DNA of 64,000 nt from a virus. Below, one piece after another: positions 36,985-45,780 of the stretch. The notes beneath the pieces are model-generated. The model did no database searches, was not told the origin of the DNA, and saw only the letters and a program-made list of their open reading frames with translations. How positions within the stretch are numbered: the first letter of the stretch is position 1; every line of letters begins with the position of its first letter. The DNA is taken from positions 1 to 64,000 of IMG/VR virus record IMGVR_UViG_3300028597_000009; one strand, 5' to 3'. The position numbers and the translations under genes were made by a program.

Positions 36985-38701
36985 CCAAACCCCCTTGTCC
37001 TCCGCGGTTAACGCGGTAGCAGGTACATCCATCAGCCCCATGAACACCGGGGAGCGAAAGGTTCTCCACTACATCGAGAACATCTTCGACCCGGATAAAC
37101 ATCCGATTACCGACCTGACCAGTTACGTGGTTCCTCAGGAAGGTGAGCTGGTGTTCGACGTGGACAACGGTATCATTTACCGTGTAGCCAATGTTGCCTG
37201 GCAGTCCACTCTGAAGTCGACGCTGGTGCCATGGGAGTTCACGACCACTGCTGGCGCTGGCACTACTGACCAGGATTACATCTTCGGTCTGCGTGGCGGC
37301 CCTCAGAACGGTGAAGCCCTGCTGGCCATCGACTACAGCGTACGTCCTAACGTCGCTCGTGTTGATTCCACCATCATGCGCCCAGGTGCTGCTTACGGTC
37401 TGGTGTATCTGGGTTCTGCTGCTGTCGATAGCAACATCATTTCGGCACAGTACGACTCGTCGCTGAACATGGTGAACAAGCAGGTGCCTACCAAGCTGGC
37501 TGCGATCAATGGTTATGATAACAAAGCGATCATGACCACCGGTGCATTCAGTGTGACCAAGAACGAAGAAGCACTGCCTGACGGCACTCGTTGCTGGTTG
37601 GTGTTCTACGACATTGCTGGCGAGTACATTCCTCCGGCGCAGCCGTTGATGGTACAGCACTCGGCGTACATGAAAGATCACCAAGTCGGCGTCAAGTACG
37701 TCACTGGTGTGGAACTCATCACGCCATGGTTCACCAACATCAGCGATCCGGATCGTATCATCGTTCCGATCAACGTTGCGTTGGCGACAGTCGAGTTCCG
37801 TGCGGTTACGCATTACTCCGACGGCAGTACCTCGGCGCCAGCTCCGGTTAACAACGGCGAATACTCGCTGTTTGGTATCTCGGAATACCGTCCGAAGTTC
37901 CCGGGTCAAACGGGTGAGCTCACGCTGACCAAGAAATTGGCAGCCAACGAGCAACACTACATTGCCAACCCTGGCAACCCGAACTTCGCTCGCAAGAGCT
38001 ACACCATCGAGGCCGGTGCGTCGAAGGGTGCTTACTCTCCGAAGATCTACACGTACCCGCAATGGGATGCGACTCTGGGCGGCTACCGTCTGCAGCACTT
38101 CCTGTACGACTTGGATCGTCGCACGTTCACCGAGGTTACTGCGTTCGTCAAGTACAACGACAAGTCCCCGGCGTACAAGCCATCCTCGTACGGTCTGTCT
38201 CAGCCGTTGATCTTCAACCTGAACCTGAAAGATGTCAACTCGACGTACGAAAGTGTGATCTTCATCCAGCACACCGAAATCATCCTGTTGAAAGACATCA
38301 ACGGTCCGGGCACTCGCTGGCAGGTGAACTTCTCTTACGGGAAGCCGATCTACAGCGCGTTGGTCGCAGGCGTGAAGGGCACTGGTGCGGCTACCAAGTT
38401 CAACATCATGAACGGGTTCGACTCGTTGCCTGAATGGCTTGACGGCATGTACCAATCTGTTTACCCGGCTTACGACGTGTGGAACGAAGACAAGGCGCCG
38501 ATCCCGACGCACTTCGACCTCATGCACGAAGACGGTCGTAAATGGCGCTTCGACATCGCGGTTGCATGGAACAAGGACAACGCTATCAGCATCTCGATGC
38601 AGAAGGGCAAGACCTGGTACATCGACTGGATCAACAAGAACGCTTCGGGTACCGAACTGCAGTTGGGTCAGACAGGCATCACTGTCGAACTGATCTCTTG
38701 A
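36977..38701 (+). CDS. Virion structural protein, 574 aa (phiKZ gp26 position)
   Basis: A 574-residue beta-rich protein overlapping the previous gene by eight bases, so the pair is probably co-translated and may form a complex. The sequence has many Gly-Thr-Thr and Asp-Asn turns between hydrophobic strands and no catalytic motif. C-ending codons indicate high expression. It shows the same composition bias as the 887-aa protein. Its place between gp27-like and terminase genes supports a tail or neck structural role. Confidence 0.8.
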   Translation: MFDQTPLSSAVNAVAGTSISPMNTGERKVLHYIENIFDPDKHPITDLTSYVVPQEGELVFDVDNGIIYRVANVAWQSTLKSTLVPWEFTTTAGAGTTDQDYIFGLRGGPQNGEALLAIDYSVRPNVARVDSTIMRPGAAYGLVYLGSAAVDSNIISAQYDSSLNMVNKQVPTKLAAINGYDNKAIMTTGAFSVTKNEEALPDGTRCWLVFYDIAGEYIPPAQPLMVQHSAYMKDHQVGVKYVTGVELITPWFTNISDPDRIIVPINVALATVEFRAVTHYSDGSTSAPAPVNNGEYSLFGISEYRPKFPGQTGELTLTKKLAANEQHYIANPGNPNFARKSYTIEAGASKGAYSPKIYTYPQWDATLGGYRLQHFLYDLDRRTFTEVTAFVKYNDKSPAYKPSSYGLSQPLIFNLNLKDVNSTYESVIFIQHTEIILLKDINGPGTRWQVNFSYGKPIYSALVAGVKGTGAATKFNIMNGFDSLPEWLDGMYQSVYPAYDVWNEDKAPIPTHFDLMHEDGRKWRFDIAVAWNKDNAISISMQKGKTWYIDWINKNASGTELQLGQTGITVELIS

Positions 38702-38734
38702 TGTTATACAACCACCCATCACTGGAGTAGAAGT

Positions 38735-38926
38735 ATGACGTCGTCTGTTAAAGCATCGGCCCATTGCGCTGATAACAAGGAAGTTGTGGTTCGTGTGATC
38801 AACATGGCTACCAATGAGCAGCTCGAAGAATTCGTTCTGCAAAACGGTGAAGTCAAGGAAGTTTACGTTTGGGATGAGCGAGCTGTCATCACTCACGAGC
38901 GTCCAAAATCGGTTGAAGCTGTGTAA
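38735..38926 (+). CDS. Small protein upstream of terminase, 63 aa
   Basis: A 63-residue ORF behind CTGGAG with ATG at 38735. The acidic product alternates strands and turns and looks like a small beta barrel or ubiquitin-like fold; the family is not recognised. It is followed by a terminator before terminase. A role in the virion or packaging is only suggested by location. Confidence 0.72.
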   Translation: MTSSVKASAHCADNKEVVVRVINMATNEQLEEFVLQNGEVKEVYVWDERAVITHERPKSVEAV

Positions 38927-38941
38927 CACCGTTCTAACAGG

Positions 38942-38976
38942 CCAAGGGGTAACACCCTTGGTCTGCTTTCTTTTTT
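38942..38976 (+). terminator. Intrinsic terminator before terminase
   Basis: A seven-bp stem (38942-38948 with 38955-38961) is followed by TTTCTTTTTT. It separates the terminase gene from the virion operon upstream. Confidence 0.8.
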
Positions 38977-39007
38977 GTCTGATGTATATTTTTAACGGGG
39001 ATGATCC

Positions 39008-42000
39008 ATGTCGGAAACCACTGAGATTCCCAATCTCAAGTTTGCTAAGGATCTGGTCAATTACCTCGGCTGTCAGAACCTCCCTAAGGAACTGATTGAC
39101 GATCGTAAGAAACGGGTCGATTGGGAAAAGCGTACCGAAGATGAGCTGACCATGGCTCACTTCAATGAAGATAGTTTGTTCAAGATCAAGACGGTTCGTT
39201 TCCTCAAGGACTTCGCTCGTTACAAAGCGGCTCCTGATCTGAAGACCACCAACACCAGCTTTCTGCGTACCGCTGAGATCTTCCGTCAGCAAGGGATTAA
39301 GAACTATTACTTCCTGCTGCAACTGAACAACCCGGCACTGGTGGGTGTGGATCCGTATGACGAGAACCTGACTCATGACCAGAAGCTGATGGTCATGCAC
39401 GAATGCGAGACCAACTTCTGGTACTTCCTTCGTGAGGTGTGCAAGCTGCGACCTGATCGTCAGTTCTTGGCTAACCGAGGTAACATCAGTTTCATCTGGA
39501 GTTACCTGAACCACATCACCACGTACATGATCATGCCTCGTCAACAGGGCAAGTATCAGGACGACAACAACAAGGTCCGGATCAAGCCTAAGGGTCGTGC
39601 TGATATACCGGATGACATGTGGGCAAAGATTGGCAGCCTGCAGTTGGGTGATGAAGTTATCGACCGTTACGGCAACGTGTGTAACGTGATCGGTGTACAC
39701 CCTCAAGGGTTGAAGCGACTGTACCGGGTTTACGCCAGCGACGGTCGTTACGTCGATGCCGGTCCTGAACATCTGTGGACAATGGGTGACCATTCTCGCA
39801 AGGTGAACGAAGAACCGATCTGGGATGACTACACCACTGCTGAGATGCTGACCAAGCACAATCAGAAAGTGAAGATGGAGTTCCCCCTCATCGATCCTGA
39901 GTTGGGCAAGAAGAAGACCTTGGCTATTGACCCCTACGTCATGGGGACATTGGTAAGCGGTAGTCGTGTTGGTGGCAAGATTGTTATTCGCAAGGTCTCT
40001 GAACAGGCAGACGAATACATTCAAGCCAACCTGCCTGATGGGCTGGAGCTGATTTGCAAGGGTAGTCGTCGTACTATCCAGATGATCGAAGAAGGCAAGG
40101 AGATTGTCTTCGATCCAGAGATGGGGGTTCCCGCGCACTACCTCGAAGGGGCTCTGCAAGACCGCCTAACGCTGTTACAAGCGTTTCTCGATCAAGGGGT
40201 CATCACTGAGGAGGGTGTGGCGTATCGTTCTGCTAGCCGCATTATAAGCGGACACATCCAATACCTCGCTCGTGGTCTTGGTGGTACTGCACTCAAAGCA
40301 AACGGTAAGGTGACGGTTACCCTGCCTAACACGCTGGGTTACTTCAAGTTCAAGCATTCGACTGAGGATGAGTGGACCTTCCCTAACCAGTTGTTCGTGG
40401 ATCGCATCGAGTATCTTGGTGAAGCACCTTGTACTTGCATTGAGGTGGACAACGAGGAACATCTGTACGTTACCGATGACTTCTTGGTTACCCACAACAC
40501 TGTATCGGTGCAGGTGATCAAGTTCTGGCTGACGTTCATCATGGGTCGAGGCTATAAGTCTCACTTGGTTACCCTGAAGAGTGATAACCGGGCTCAGTTC
40601 ATCGATGCCATCAAGAAGATCCGAACCTGTCTGCCGAAGTATCTGGTTAACCCAACCTACAAGGACAAGGACGCAGGTACTTACCTGACGTACAAAGCCT
40701 TCGGTGACGATCAGGTAAATACCCTGACCATCTCCGTACCACAGATGGGTGAAGCGGCTGCAGGCGACTTGGGACGGGGTCTCACGGTAGGTACCACGAA
40801 CTACGACGAACCGGGATACATCTCCTGGATTGAGTCGATCATCAACGGTTGCTCTCCTTCTGCTTTGACAGAGATGGAGCTTTGCCGTGAAGCGGGTATT
40901 CCGTACGGGATCAACTACATCACGACACCGAACACGACATTGCATCCAAGCGGTGCGTTCATGTTCGAGAAACTGATGTCCTCGACGGAGTGGCGTGAGA
41001 AGTTCTTCGACTCGTACAGCGAGAGCCATCTGAAAGCCCGTCTGTTGCGTGCCTCGCCTAAGAAGACGACTTCGCCTTCTGTGGCCATGGTGTACAACTA
41101 CCTGCAACTGGGTAAAGACAAAGAGTGGGTTAAGGAGACGATTGACTCCCTCGGTCTGTCGTTGGCTAAGGCCAAGATCGACTTGCTCCTCATGTGGGTG
41201 GAAGACGGTGAGAACCGTTTGTTCGACGACATTACTCGTGAAGCGATCAACAACGTTAAGCGGGATAAGGTCTGGAGTAAGGAGTTCAGGAGTAGCGGGT
41301 TGTTCGTGGACTTCTTTGTCACGCAACAACAGCTGATGGAGATGGGCAAGAAGGAGCACAACGACTACTTCCTCATCGGGGTGGATACGTCGCAGGCTAT
41401 CAACAAGGACGCCTGTACGTTGATTATCCGCAGCATGCGCTCGGGTAAGGTGATAGGGGTAGGACGGTTTGCACTGGCGTTCCTGGATGACGTAACTGCG
41501 ATCATTGTCGACATGCTGGAGACTCTCAACAACAGCCTACTGATTATCGAACGCAACTACGCTCACCACATGATCGATAACCTGTTGATCATGCTGCCAG
41601 CCAAAGGGATGGATCCGTTCACTCGGATTTACAACACGGTCTTCCAAGACCCTGTTAACAACCCTAAGGAATACGAAGCCGTTCAACACACCAAGTTCGC
41701 ACACCGTACCAAGAACTTCTACTTGAAGTACAAGCAGTACTTTGGCTTCAACACCACCTCTACGTCGCGTCAAGTGCTGTACGGGCTGATTCAGGAAGCG
41801 GTCGGCATCACCGGCTACGGAATCAACTACGACAGGCTAGCGGACGAGCTGATCAACCTGCGTACTAAGTCGGACCGCATTGACCACGACACCAAGCAGC
41901 ACGATGACTTGGTCATTGCATGGCTGTTGACGTACTGGTTCATCAAGCTGGGGGCTAACAAGCCGATGTACGGTATCCCTACTGGGATTGCCTTGACGGA

Positions 42001-42283
42001 TACCCGCAACCTATTGGAAGTGGGCAAGACTAAGAATGCTCCTGATGTTGACCCGAGCATCCTGCAGTTTGTTGATAGTGTGAGAACACGTGTCGCTAAG
42101 CTGACGGATGAACTGCTCAATACCAACGACAACATTCTGGCCATGCGTCTGGAAGCAGAGATACACAAGCTGACGAAGCTGCTACCAGTCGAAACTGTTA
42201 AGCTGTTGACTGTCGACGACCTGTTGGCGGATGCCAAGCTACAACGCAACAAGCGGATGCTACAAAACCGAAGAGCAGCATAA
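39008..42283 (+). CDS. terL: Terminase large subunit precursor containing an intein
   Basis: A 1091-residue precursor. The packaging ATPase P-loop reads RQQGK at 178-182, then is interrupted by a 315-residue intein and resumes at Thr498-VSVQ. After splicing the protein would be 776 residues with an intact QQGKT Walker A. A Walker B-like YDE lies near residue 600. The nuclease half has the RNase H-like acidic pattern: IGVDTSQ (about 792), IIERNY (about 847) and DDLVIAW (about 966). The enzyme pumps DNA into proheads and cuts concatemers. It sits in the phiKZ gp25 position next to gp26-28-like virion genes. Because the intein blocks the ATP site, packaging activity depends on splicing. Confidence 0.93.
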   Translation: MSETTEIPNLKFAKDLVNYLGCQNLPKELIDDRKKRVDWEKRTEDELTMAHFNEDSLFKIKTVRFLKDFARYKAAPDLKTTNTSFLRTAEIFRQQGIKNYYFLLQLNNPALVGVDPYDENLTHDQKLMVMHECETNFWYFLREVCKLRPDRQFLANRGNISFIWSYLNHITTYMIMPRQQGKYQDDNNKVRIKPKGRADIPDDMWAKIGSLQLGDEVIDRYGNVCNVIGVHPQGLKRLYRVYASDGRYVDAGPEHLWTMGDHSRKVNEEPIWDDYTTAEMLTKHNQKVKMEFPLIDPELGKKKTLAIDPYVMGTLVSGSRVGGKIVIRKVSEQADEYIQANLPDGLELICKGSRRTIQMIEEGKEIVFDPEMGVPAHYLEGALQDRLTLLQAFLDQGVITEEGVAYRSASRIISGHIQYLARGLGGTALKANGKVTVTLPNTLGYFKFKHSTEDEWTFPNQLFVDRIEYLGEAPCTCIEVDNEEHLYVTDDFLVTHNTVSVQVIKFWLTFIMGRGYKSHLVTLKSDNRAQFIDAIKKIRTCLPKYLVNPTYKDKDAGTYLTYKAFGDDQVNTLTISVPQMGEAAAGDLGRGLTVGTTNYDEPGYISWIESIINGCSPSALTEMELCREAGIPYGINYITTPNTTLHPSGAFMFEKLMSSTEWREKFFDSYSESHLKARLLRASPKKTTSPSVAMVYNYLQLGKDKEWVKETIDSLGLSLAKAKIDLLLMWVEDGENRLFDDITREAINNVKRDKVWSKEFRSSGLFVDFFVTQQQLMEMGKKEHNDYFLIGVDTSQAINKDACTLIIRSMRSGKVIGVGRFALAFLDDVTAIIVDMLETLNNSLLIIERNYAHHMIDNLLIMLPAKGMDPFTRIYNTVFQDPVNNPKEYEAVQHTKFAHRTKNFYLKYKQYFGFNTTSTSRQVLYGLIQEAVGITGYGINYDRLADELINLRTKSDRIDHDTKQHDDLVIAWLLTYWFIKLGANKPMYGIPTGIALTDTRNLLEVGKTKNAPDVDPSILQFVDSVRTRVAKLTDELLNTNDNILAMRLEAEIHKLTKLLPVETVKLLTVDDLLADAKLQRNKRMLQNRRAA
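39554..40498 (+). mobile_element. Class 3 intein (WCT type) with degenerate LAGLIDADG region, in the terL P-loop
   Basis: In-frame insert from Tyr183 to Asn497 of the precursor, between Lys182 and Thr498. The first residue is Tyr, not Cys, Ser or Ala, which would block standard splicing. Class 3 inteins instead use a Trp-Cys-Thr triplet, all present: Trp257 in block B (EHLW), Cys477 in block F (CIEVD) and the +1 Thr498, with the usual C-terminal VTHN. The central part resembles a DOD/LAGLIDADG endonuclease (PYVMGTLVSGSRVG and LLQAFLDQGVI), but the acidic residue expected at the end of each motif is missing, so homing activity is probably lost. The insertion point is the codon for the Walker A threonine, a typical conserved intein site. 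Confidence 0.85.
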
Positions 42284-42292
42284 ACCAGCCAT

Positions 42293-42330
42293 AACCCTAC
42301 CCAGTCCTTTCGGGCCGGGTAGGGTTTAGC
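42293..42330. terminator. Bidirectional terminator between convergent genes
   Basis: A ten-bp stem (42293-42302 with 42317-42326) with loop containing TTTCGGG separates terL (plus) from the alginate-lyase-like gene (minus). Confidence 0.85.
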
Positions 42331-42347
42331 TTTGCTACATAAAATAT

Positions 42348-43028
42348 TTATACAGCGCCGTGTGTAACGGAGAGCTCGGAGATCACAGACATCGAACCGT
42401 CTTCTACCGGAGTATCGTCGGTGTAGTCAATCTGGTTGTAGACACCGCCGTGGAACTGGAGAACCTGATCCTGCCAAGAGTCATCCAGCTTCCAAGATAG
42501 CTTGATGGAAGAGATACCCTTACACAGGACGTTGATCGACACAGACCCGTTGGAGGTCACACCAATGCTGAGTTTAAACGTAGCGCCCAAAGGCACGTCG
42601 TTATGGATCACAGTGTTGACGATTTCAGGGTTGGTGAAACTACGACGGAAGCCAATCGTAATCTTGCCCTTGTTCCAGAACACCTTCAGCGGAGGAGTGG
42701 TAGCATCCTTGACATGGATCTGCCCGATAACTACCTTCTGTGCCGAGTTGACTTTGCCGAGGGTGATCTCTTGGCGACTCCAGTGACGCGCTGCGGAGTT
42801 CAAAGCCCAGTACTCAGGCTCTTTCCATTCGCAGCGGGTACGCTTGGTGCTCTTGCTCGAAGCGCCTTTGGTAGGAGCAGTGAACAGAACAGCACCCGTA
42901 GGCCACTGGCTGATTACTGTAGGGCATTGCACGAGTGCAAGGTCGCCCATGAGTTCCAGAGCCACCGGGTTCGTATCAGAAACCGGCAGAGGTGTTGCGA
43001 TGAGGAACTTGGTGATATCAACCGACAT
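42348..43028 (-). CDS. Alginate-lyase-like protein (polysaccharide lyase family 7 fold)
   Basis: A 226-residue protein, about the size of one PL7 domain. It has the three PL7 landmarks in order: TRCEW (Arg65, Glu67) in place of RSELR, GQIH (102-105) and FHGGVYNQ (192-199) in place of YFKAGxYNQ, so the catalytic His105 and Tyr197 are kept. PL7 enzymes cut alginate by beta-elimination. Pseudomonas capsules and biofilms contain alginate, so a virion-borne lyase would help reach the cell. There is no signal peptide, as expected for a particle-borne enzyme. It overlaps the next minus-strand gene by 11 bases and belongs to a virion-protein operon. The first block is the weakest, so activity is uncertain. 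Confidence 0.72.
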   Translation of the reverse strand: MSVDITKFLIATPLPVSDTNPVALELMGDLALVQCPTVISQWPTGAVLFTAPTKGASSKSTKRTRCEWKEPEYWALNSAARHWSRQEITLGKVNSAQKVVIGQIHVKDATTPPLKVFWNKGKITIGFRRSFTNPEIVNTVIHNDVPLGATFKLSIGVTSNGSVSINVLCKGISSIKLSWKLDDSWQDQVLQFHGGVYNQIDYTDDTPVEDGSMSVISELSVTHGAV

Positions 43029-43314
43029 GGTTCTTATCCAGGAAGGCGATCATTTCGCCCTTGCTACGGCCGTTGAAGCTGTTGCCGAGTTTGTCGAATG
43101 GAACGCCAGCCTGCAGGTCGAGGAAGGCGGTACGCGCCAGCAGCGGGCTGCGGTAGAAACGAGCACTCTCGTTGTCGACTGCGGTGTCTGCGTTCAACTG
43201 CGCCAGCATGTACACTTCGCTGGTACGTTCTTTACCGTATGGCAGGTGTGTCTTGGCTGCCACGAACTTTTCGGTACGCTGAATGATTTGAATTTCAGTG
43301 TTAGGGGTAGACAT
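43018..43314 (-). CDS. Small virion-operon protein, 98 aa
   Basis: A 98-residue protein behind AAGGAAG, overlapping the alginate-lyase-like gene by 11 bases. It appears to contain a beta segment (5-40) and a helical end. No motif is recognised. Overlap implies coupled translation with the lyase, so it may be its adaptor or anchor in the virion. That is inference. Confidence 0.73.
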   Translation of the reverse strand: MSTPNTEIQIIQRTEKFVAAKTHLPYGKERTSEVYMLAQLNADTAVDNESARFYRSPLLARTAFLDLQAGVPFDKLGNSFNGRSKGEMIAFLDKNHVG

Positions 43315-43323
43315 GCCGCTTCC

Positions 43324-44700
43324 TTACTCGTAATAGTCTTTGGAAAGGATCCGCAAAACGATGTACAGACTCAACGCTGTGCGAATCAGTTGAACGGTTT
43401 GTTGGGTTTTAACGCCGGTTTGCTCTTTGATGATGTCATCACCAATAGTGCGAATTACTTTGACCGTGTCGTTCTTACTTCGAGGAGCACCATAGGCACC
43501 GCGCATCTTGGTAAGTACATCGTAGACGTTGGTCTTCTTGATACCATTAGCATGCAGGTATTCAAACATGTGCATGAGAACGGCATCAGCGAACTCTTTG
43601 TACTGGGGCTTCTTCGGGTTGTTGTACAACGCAGGGAAGCGCTGAATCACATACGCCAACTTGTCCCGGGGTACGTTTTCCAAGGCATTGGCCGAATAGG
43701 TAATCAGCTCTTCCTTGTAGAACGAGGTTTCTTCGGTGAGGATGCGATCGAGGTACAGGCTCAGTTGGGTTACTTCCTTGGTCTGAGATTTCAGACTGAG
43801 TTCGTCCCCCAAGTTAACCTTGGCCCCATCGGTCTTCACGATGTTGGTTTTGTTCTTCACGTCGTGGAATACCTTGTTGATGTCGTTAATCGCACGACGC
43901 AACCGGTTCTGGATATCGCCGACCATGTAAACGATCTTCTTGTCGTCATCCATCTTGGAGAACGCATCGAAGTGGATACCAGTCTTCGGGTTGATAATGA
44001 ACTCAGCCCGAGCCTCGATCAGCATACGCCAGCTACCGTACCGCTTGATATCGTACTTCAGACTCAAACGGTTGTAGGTTTCCAGTACCACTTCTTTCCG
44101 TGCCATGAACGGATAGTCGTTGTGAATGATCGAAGTCAAACACTTGTAGTGGTACATGCACACCAAGTCAATCAGCGCTTGGTGTTTGTCTTTTGGGTCC
44201 AGCTTGGACTTGTAGACACGATGCATCAGGTACGGAATAGTCAGGTTGAATGTATCGCCTACTACACTCCATTCCTTGTTCACAGCTTTGGCTGCGTGGA
44301 GGTTCTCTTTGAGTTCCTCCTCATCCACGTCGAAGATCTCGGAGAACCACTGGTTCCGATCCGCCGTGGTGAAGGTGATCTTGTGCAAACCAAGGTACGG
44401 AGAACCGAAGAACTCCATGTGGTCTACCAACCCGACCTTACGGGTGATGAACGCATAAACATAGCGTCGCAGTTGCAGAGCCCACTTAGGGGTGATCTCC
44501 AGATAAGTGGAGAATCGGTCACACACTTCGAGGATAGCGTTGTTGCTATCGAAGTTAACGCCAGACAGCAGCGCCTCGTTACCGGTAACACCTTGGATCT
44601 CGCTTGGGTGCAACGGCTCCAGATACAACCCACCCTTGGCTAGCAATGAGTGTTCTTCGAGCCCTTCGAACAAACTGAAAATATCAAGAAACGCGGTCAT
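43324..44700 (-). CDS. Virion-like protein, 458 aa
   Basis: A 458-residue, largely helical protein behind AAAGGGA, nine bases from the next gene in its operon. It is rich in Lys, Leu and Tyr, with no signal peptide, membrane helix or enzyme motif. It lies between a putative structural protein and the alginate-lyase-like pair on the minus strand. This type of long helical protein is common among phiKZ-like head and tail components, but I do not recognise it specifically. Confidence 0.78.
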   Translation of the reverse strand: MTAFLDIFSLFEGLEEHSLLAKGGLYLEPLHPSEIQGVTGNEALLSGVNFDSNNAILEVCDRFSTYLEITPKWALQLRRYVYAFITRKVGLVDHMEFFGSPYLGLHKITFTTADRNQWFSEIFDVDEEELKENLHAAKAVNKEWSVVGDTFNLTIPYLMHRVYKSKLDPKDKHQALIDLVCMYHYKCLTSIIHNDYPFMARKEVVLETYNRLSLKYDIKRYGSWRMLIEARAEFIINPKTGIHFDAFSKMDDDKKIVYMVGDIQNRLRRAINDINKVFHDVKNKTNIVKTDGAKVNLGDELSLKSQTKEVTQLSLYLDRILTEETSFYKEELITYSANALENVPRDKLAYVIQRFPALYNNPKKPQYKEFADAVLMHMFEYLHANGIKKTNVYDVLTKMRGAYGAPRSKNDTVKVIRTIGDDIIKEQTGVKTQQTVQLIRTALSLYIVLRILSKDYYE

Positions 44701-44711
44701 GGGAAATCCCT

Positions 44712-45557
44712 TTACATCCGACGTGGAACGGAGCGGCGTACGGAATCGTTTACACGCTGGCGGTCAGAGTACGCCATACGCTTGGTCCATTCACCGGTGA
44801 GAAATTCTTCATACGAAGTCCAAGCATCGCGGTATTCGTTGATGTCGTCTTTGATGTCATCAAGAGGAACACCAGAACGCAGGATCGCTTCTTGAGTAGG
44901 ACGACGGCAAGCACGGTAGATGTAAGCCTTAACGGCGAAGCCTACCAACTTGGCGAAGTGTTCGTACTGACGAGTACTGATGCTGCTCATACCTTCGTCG
45001 AACTCTAGGATGCATTTCCCCGTCATGGAGAAGGTGCCCGAGTTCAGCCCGTAGATCACGAAGCAGTTGTTGCCCGTCATGTGGATGTTGTTGTAGGTGA
45101 TCGGCATGGAACGGCTAGGCGACAAAGAGTCAATCAGCCCTTGAGTCATGTCAGTCACCGAACCCTGTCCGCACATGGCGTTGGAGTTCATCGACATACC
45201 GAGCATACCGGTCGACGAGGTCATGGAACCCAAGTAGACTTCGGTTACCGAGATAATCTTGCGACCACCCGTAAGTATGTCCGGCACGTTAACTTCTACA
45301 CAGCCGTTGCCGAGGTCTCGAATCTGAGCACCCGAGAAGTCGATGAGTTCAGTCTTACCGCCGTTGACGTTACAAGCAGGCAGTACGGTGCGGTGCAAAA
45401 CCTTTTCGCGGATACCCTGTTCAACGGTGGTGTGGTTCACCATGTTGTACCAGTTGCCGGCGAAGTTACCATTGGGTTTTTCGAACGCCAACTTGAGGAG
45501 ATAATCGTCGATGTCCGAGTTCATCACCCGGTTGATTGCATAGTCAACGCAACTCAT
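44712..45557 (-). CDS. Virion-like protein, 281 aa
   Basis: A 281-residue protein, the first gene of the minus-strand operon 45557-42348. A Gly/Met/Ser-rich central stretch (about 112-150) gives way to strands with an NNCFVIYGLNSGTFSMTGK segment, followed by a helical, Arg/Tyr-rich tail. No catalytic residues are evident. It is probably structural, from operon context. Its promoter should lie in the long non-coding region upstream. Confidence 0.78.
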   Translation of the reverse strand: MSCVDYAINRVMNSDIDDYLLKLAFEKPNGNFAGNWYNMVNHTTVEQGIREKVLHRTVLPACNVNGGKTELIDFSGAQIRDLGNGCVEVNVPDILTGGRKIISVTEVYLGSMTSSTGMLGMSMNSNAMCGQGSVTDMTQGLIDSLSPSRSMPITYNNIHMTGNNCFVIYGLNSGTFSMTGKCILEFDEGMSSISTRQYEHFAKLVGFAVKAYIYRACRRPTQEAILRSGVPLDDIKDDINEYRDAWTSYEEFLTGEWTKRMAYSDRQRVNDSVRRSVPRRM

Positions 45558-45585
45558 ATGAATAGTCTCGTTTGGGTGAGTGGAA

Positions 45586-45780
45586 GTGGTCTATAGCATT
45601 TCAAAAACCACCGTGAACGTCGGGGAGGAAGACCTTCCAAAATCGCCTGTAAAAGTAGATCTGTTAAAACTGGTGGGTCAGGTTGTCCGACGGGGTGAAA
45701 ACCTTGCCAAGAGCTTCGTAGGGCCCTTAGCGGAGATTCTGAGTGGGTATCTGGAGGTGGGTTTCCATCTTCAGGAATAA
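45586..45780 (+). CDS. Possible small protein with GTG start, 64 aa
   Basis: An ORF with no ATG. GTG 45586 has GGTGAG six bases upstream, and GTG 45580 is an alternative. The product has a plausible amphipathic C-terminal helix (LAKSFVGPLAEILSGYLEV region). It occupies the space directly upstream of the divergent minus-strand operon, so it could equally be a chance ORF across that leader. Confidence 0.35.
   Translation: MVYSISKTTVNVGEEDLPKSPVKVDLLKLVGQVVRRGENLAKSFVGPLAEILSGYLEVGFHLQE

Noticed and set aside
38439-38730. Two overlapping frames (84 and 62 codons) inside the 574-aa virion gene
   Set aside because: Unlike the nested ORF at 13132, they have no ribosome binding site and encode Ser/Thr/Arg-rich sequence typical of a shifted frame.
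36917-40159. 1080-codon open frame on the minus strand
   Set aside because: It lies antisense to two well-supported genes (574-aa virion protein and terL) and comes from their codon bias. The product has Arg/His/Val-rich low-information sequence and no ribosome binding site.
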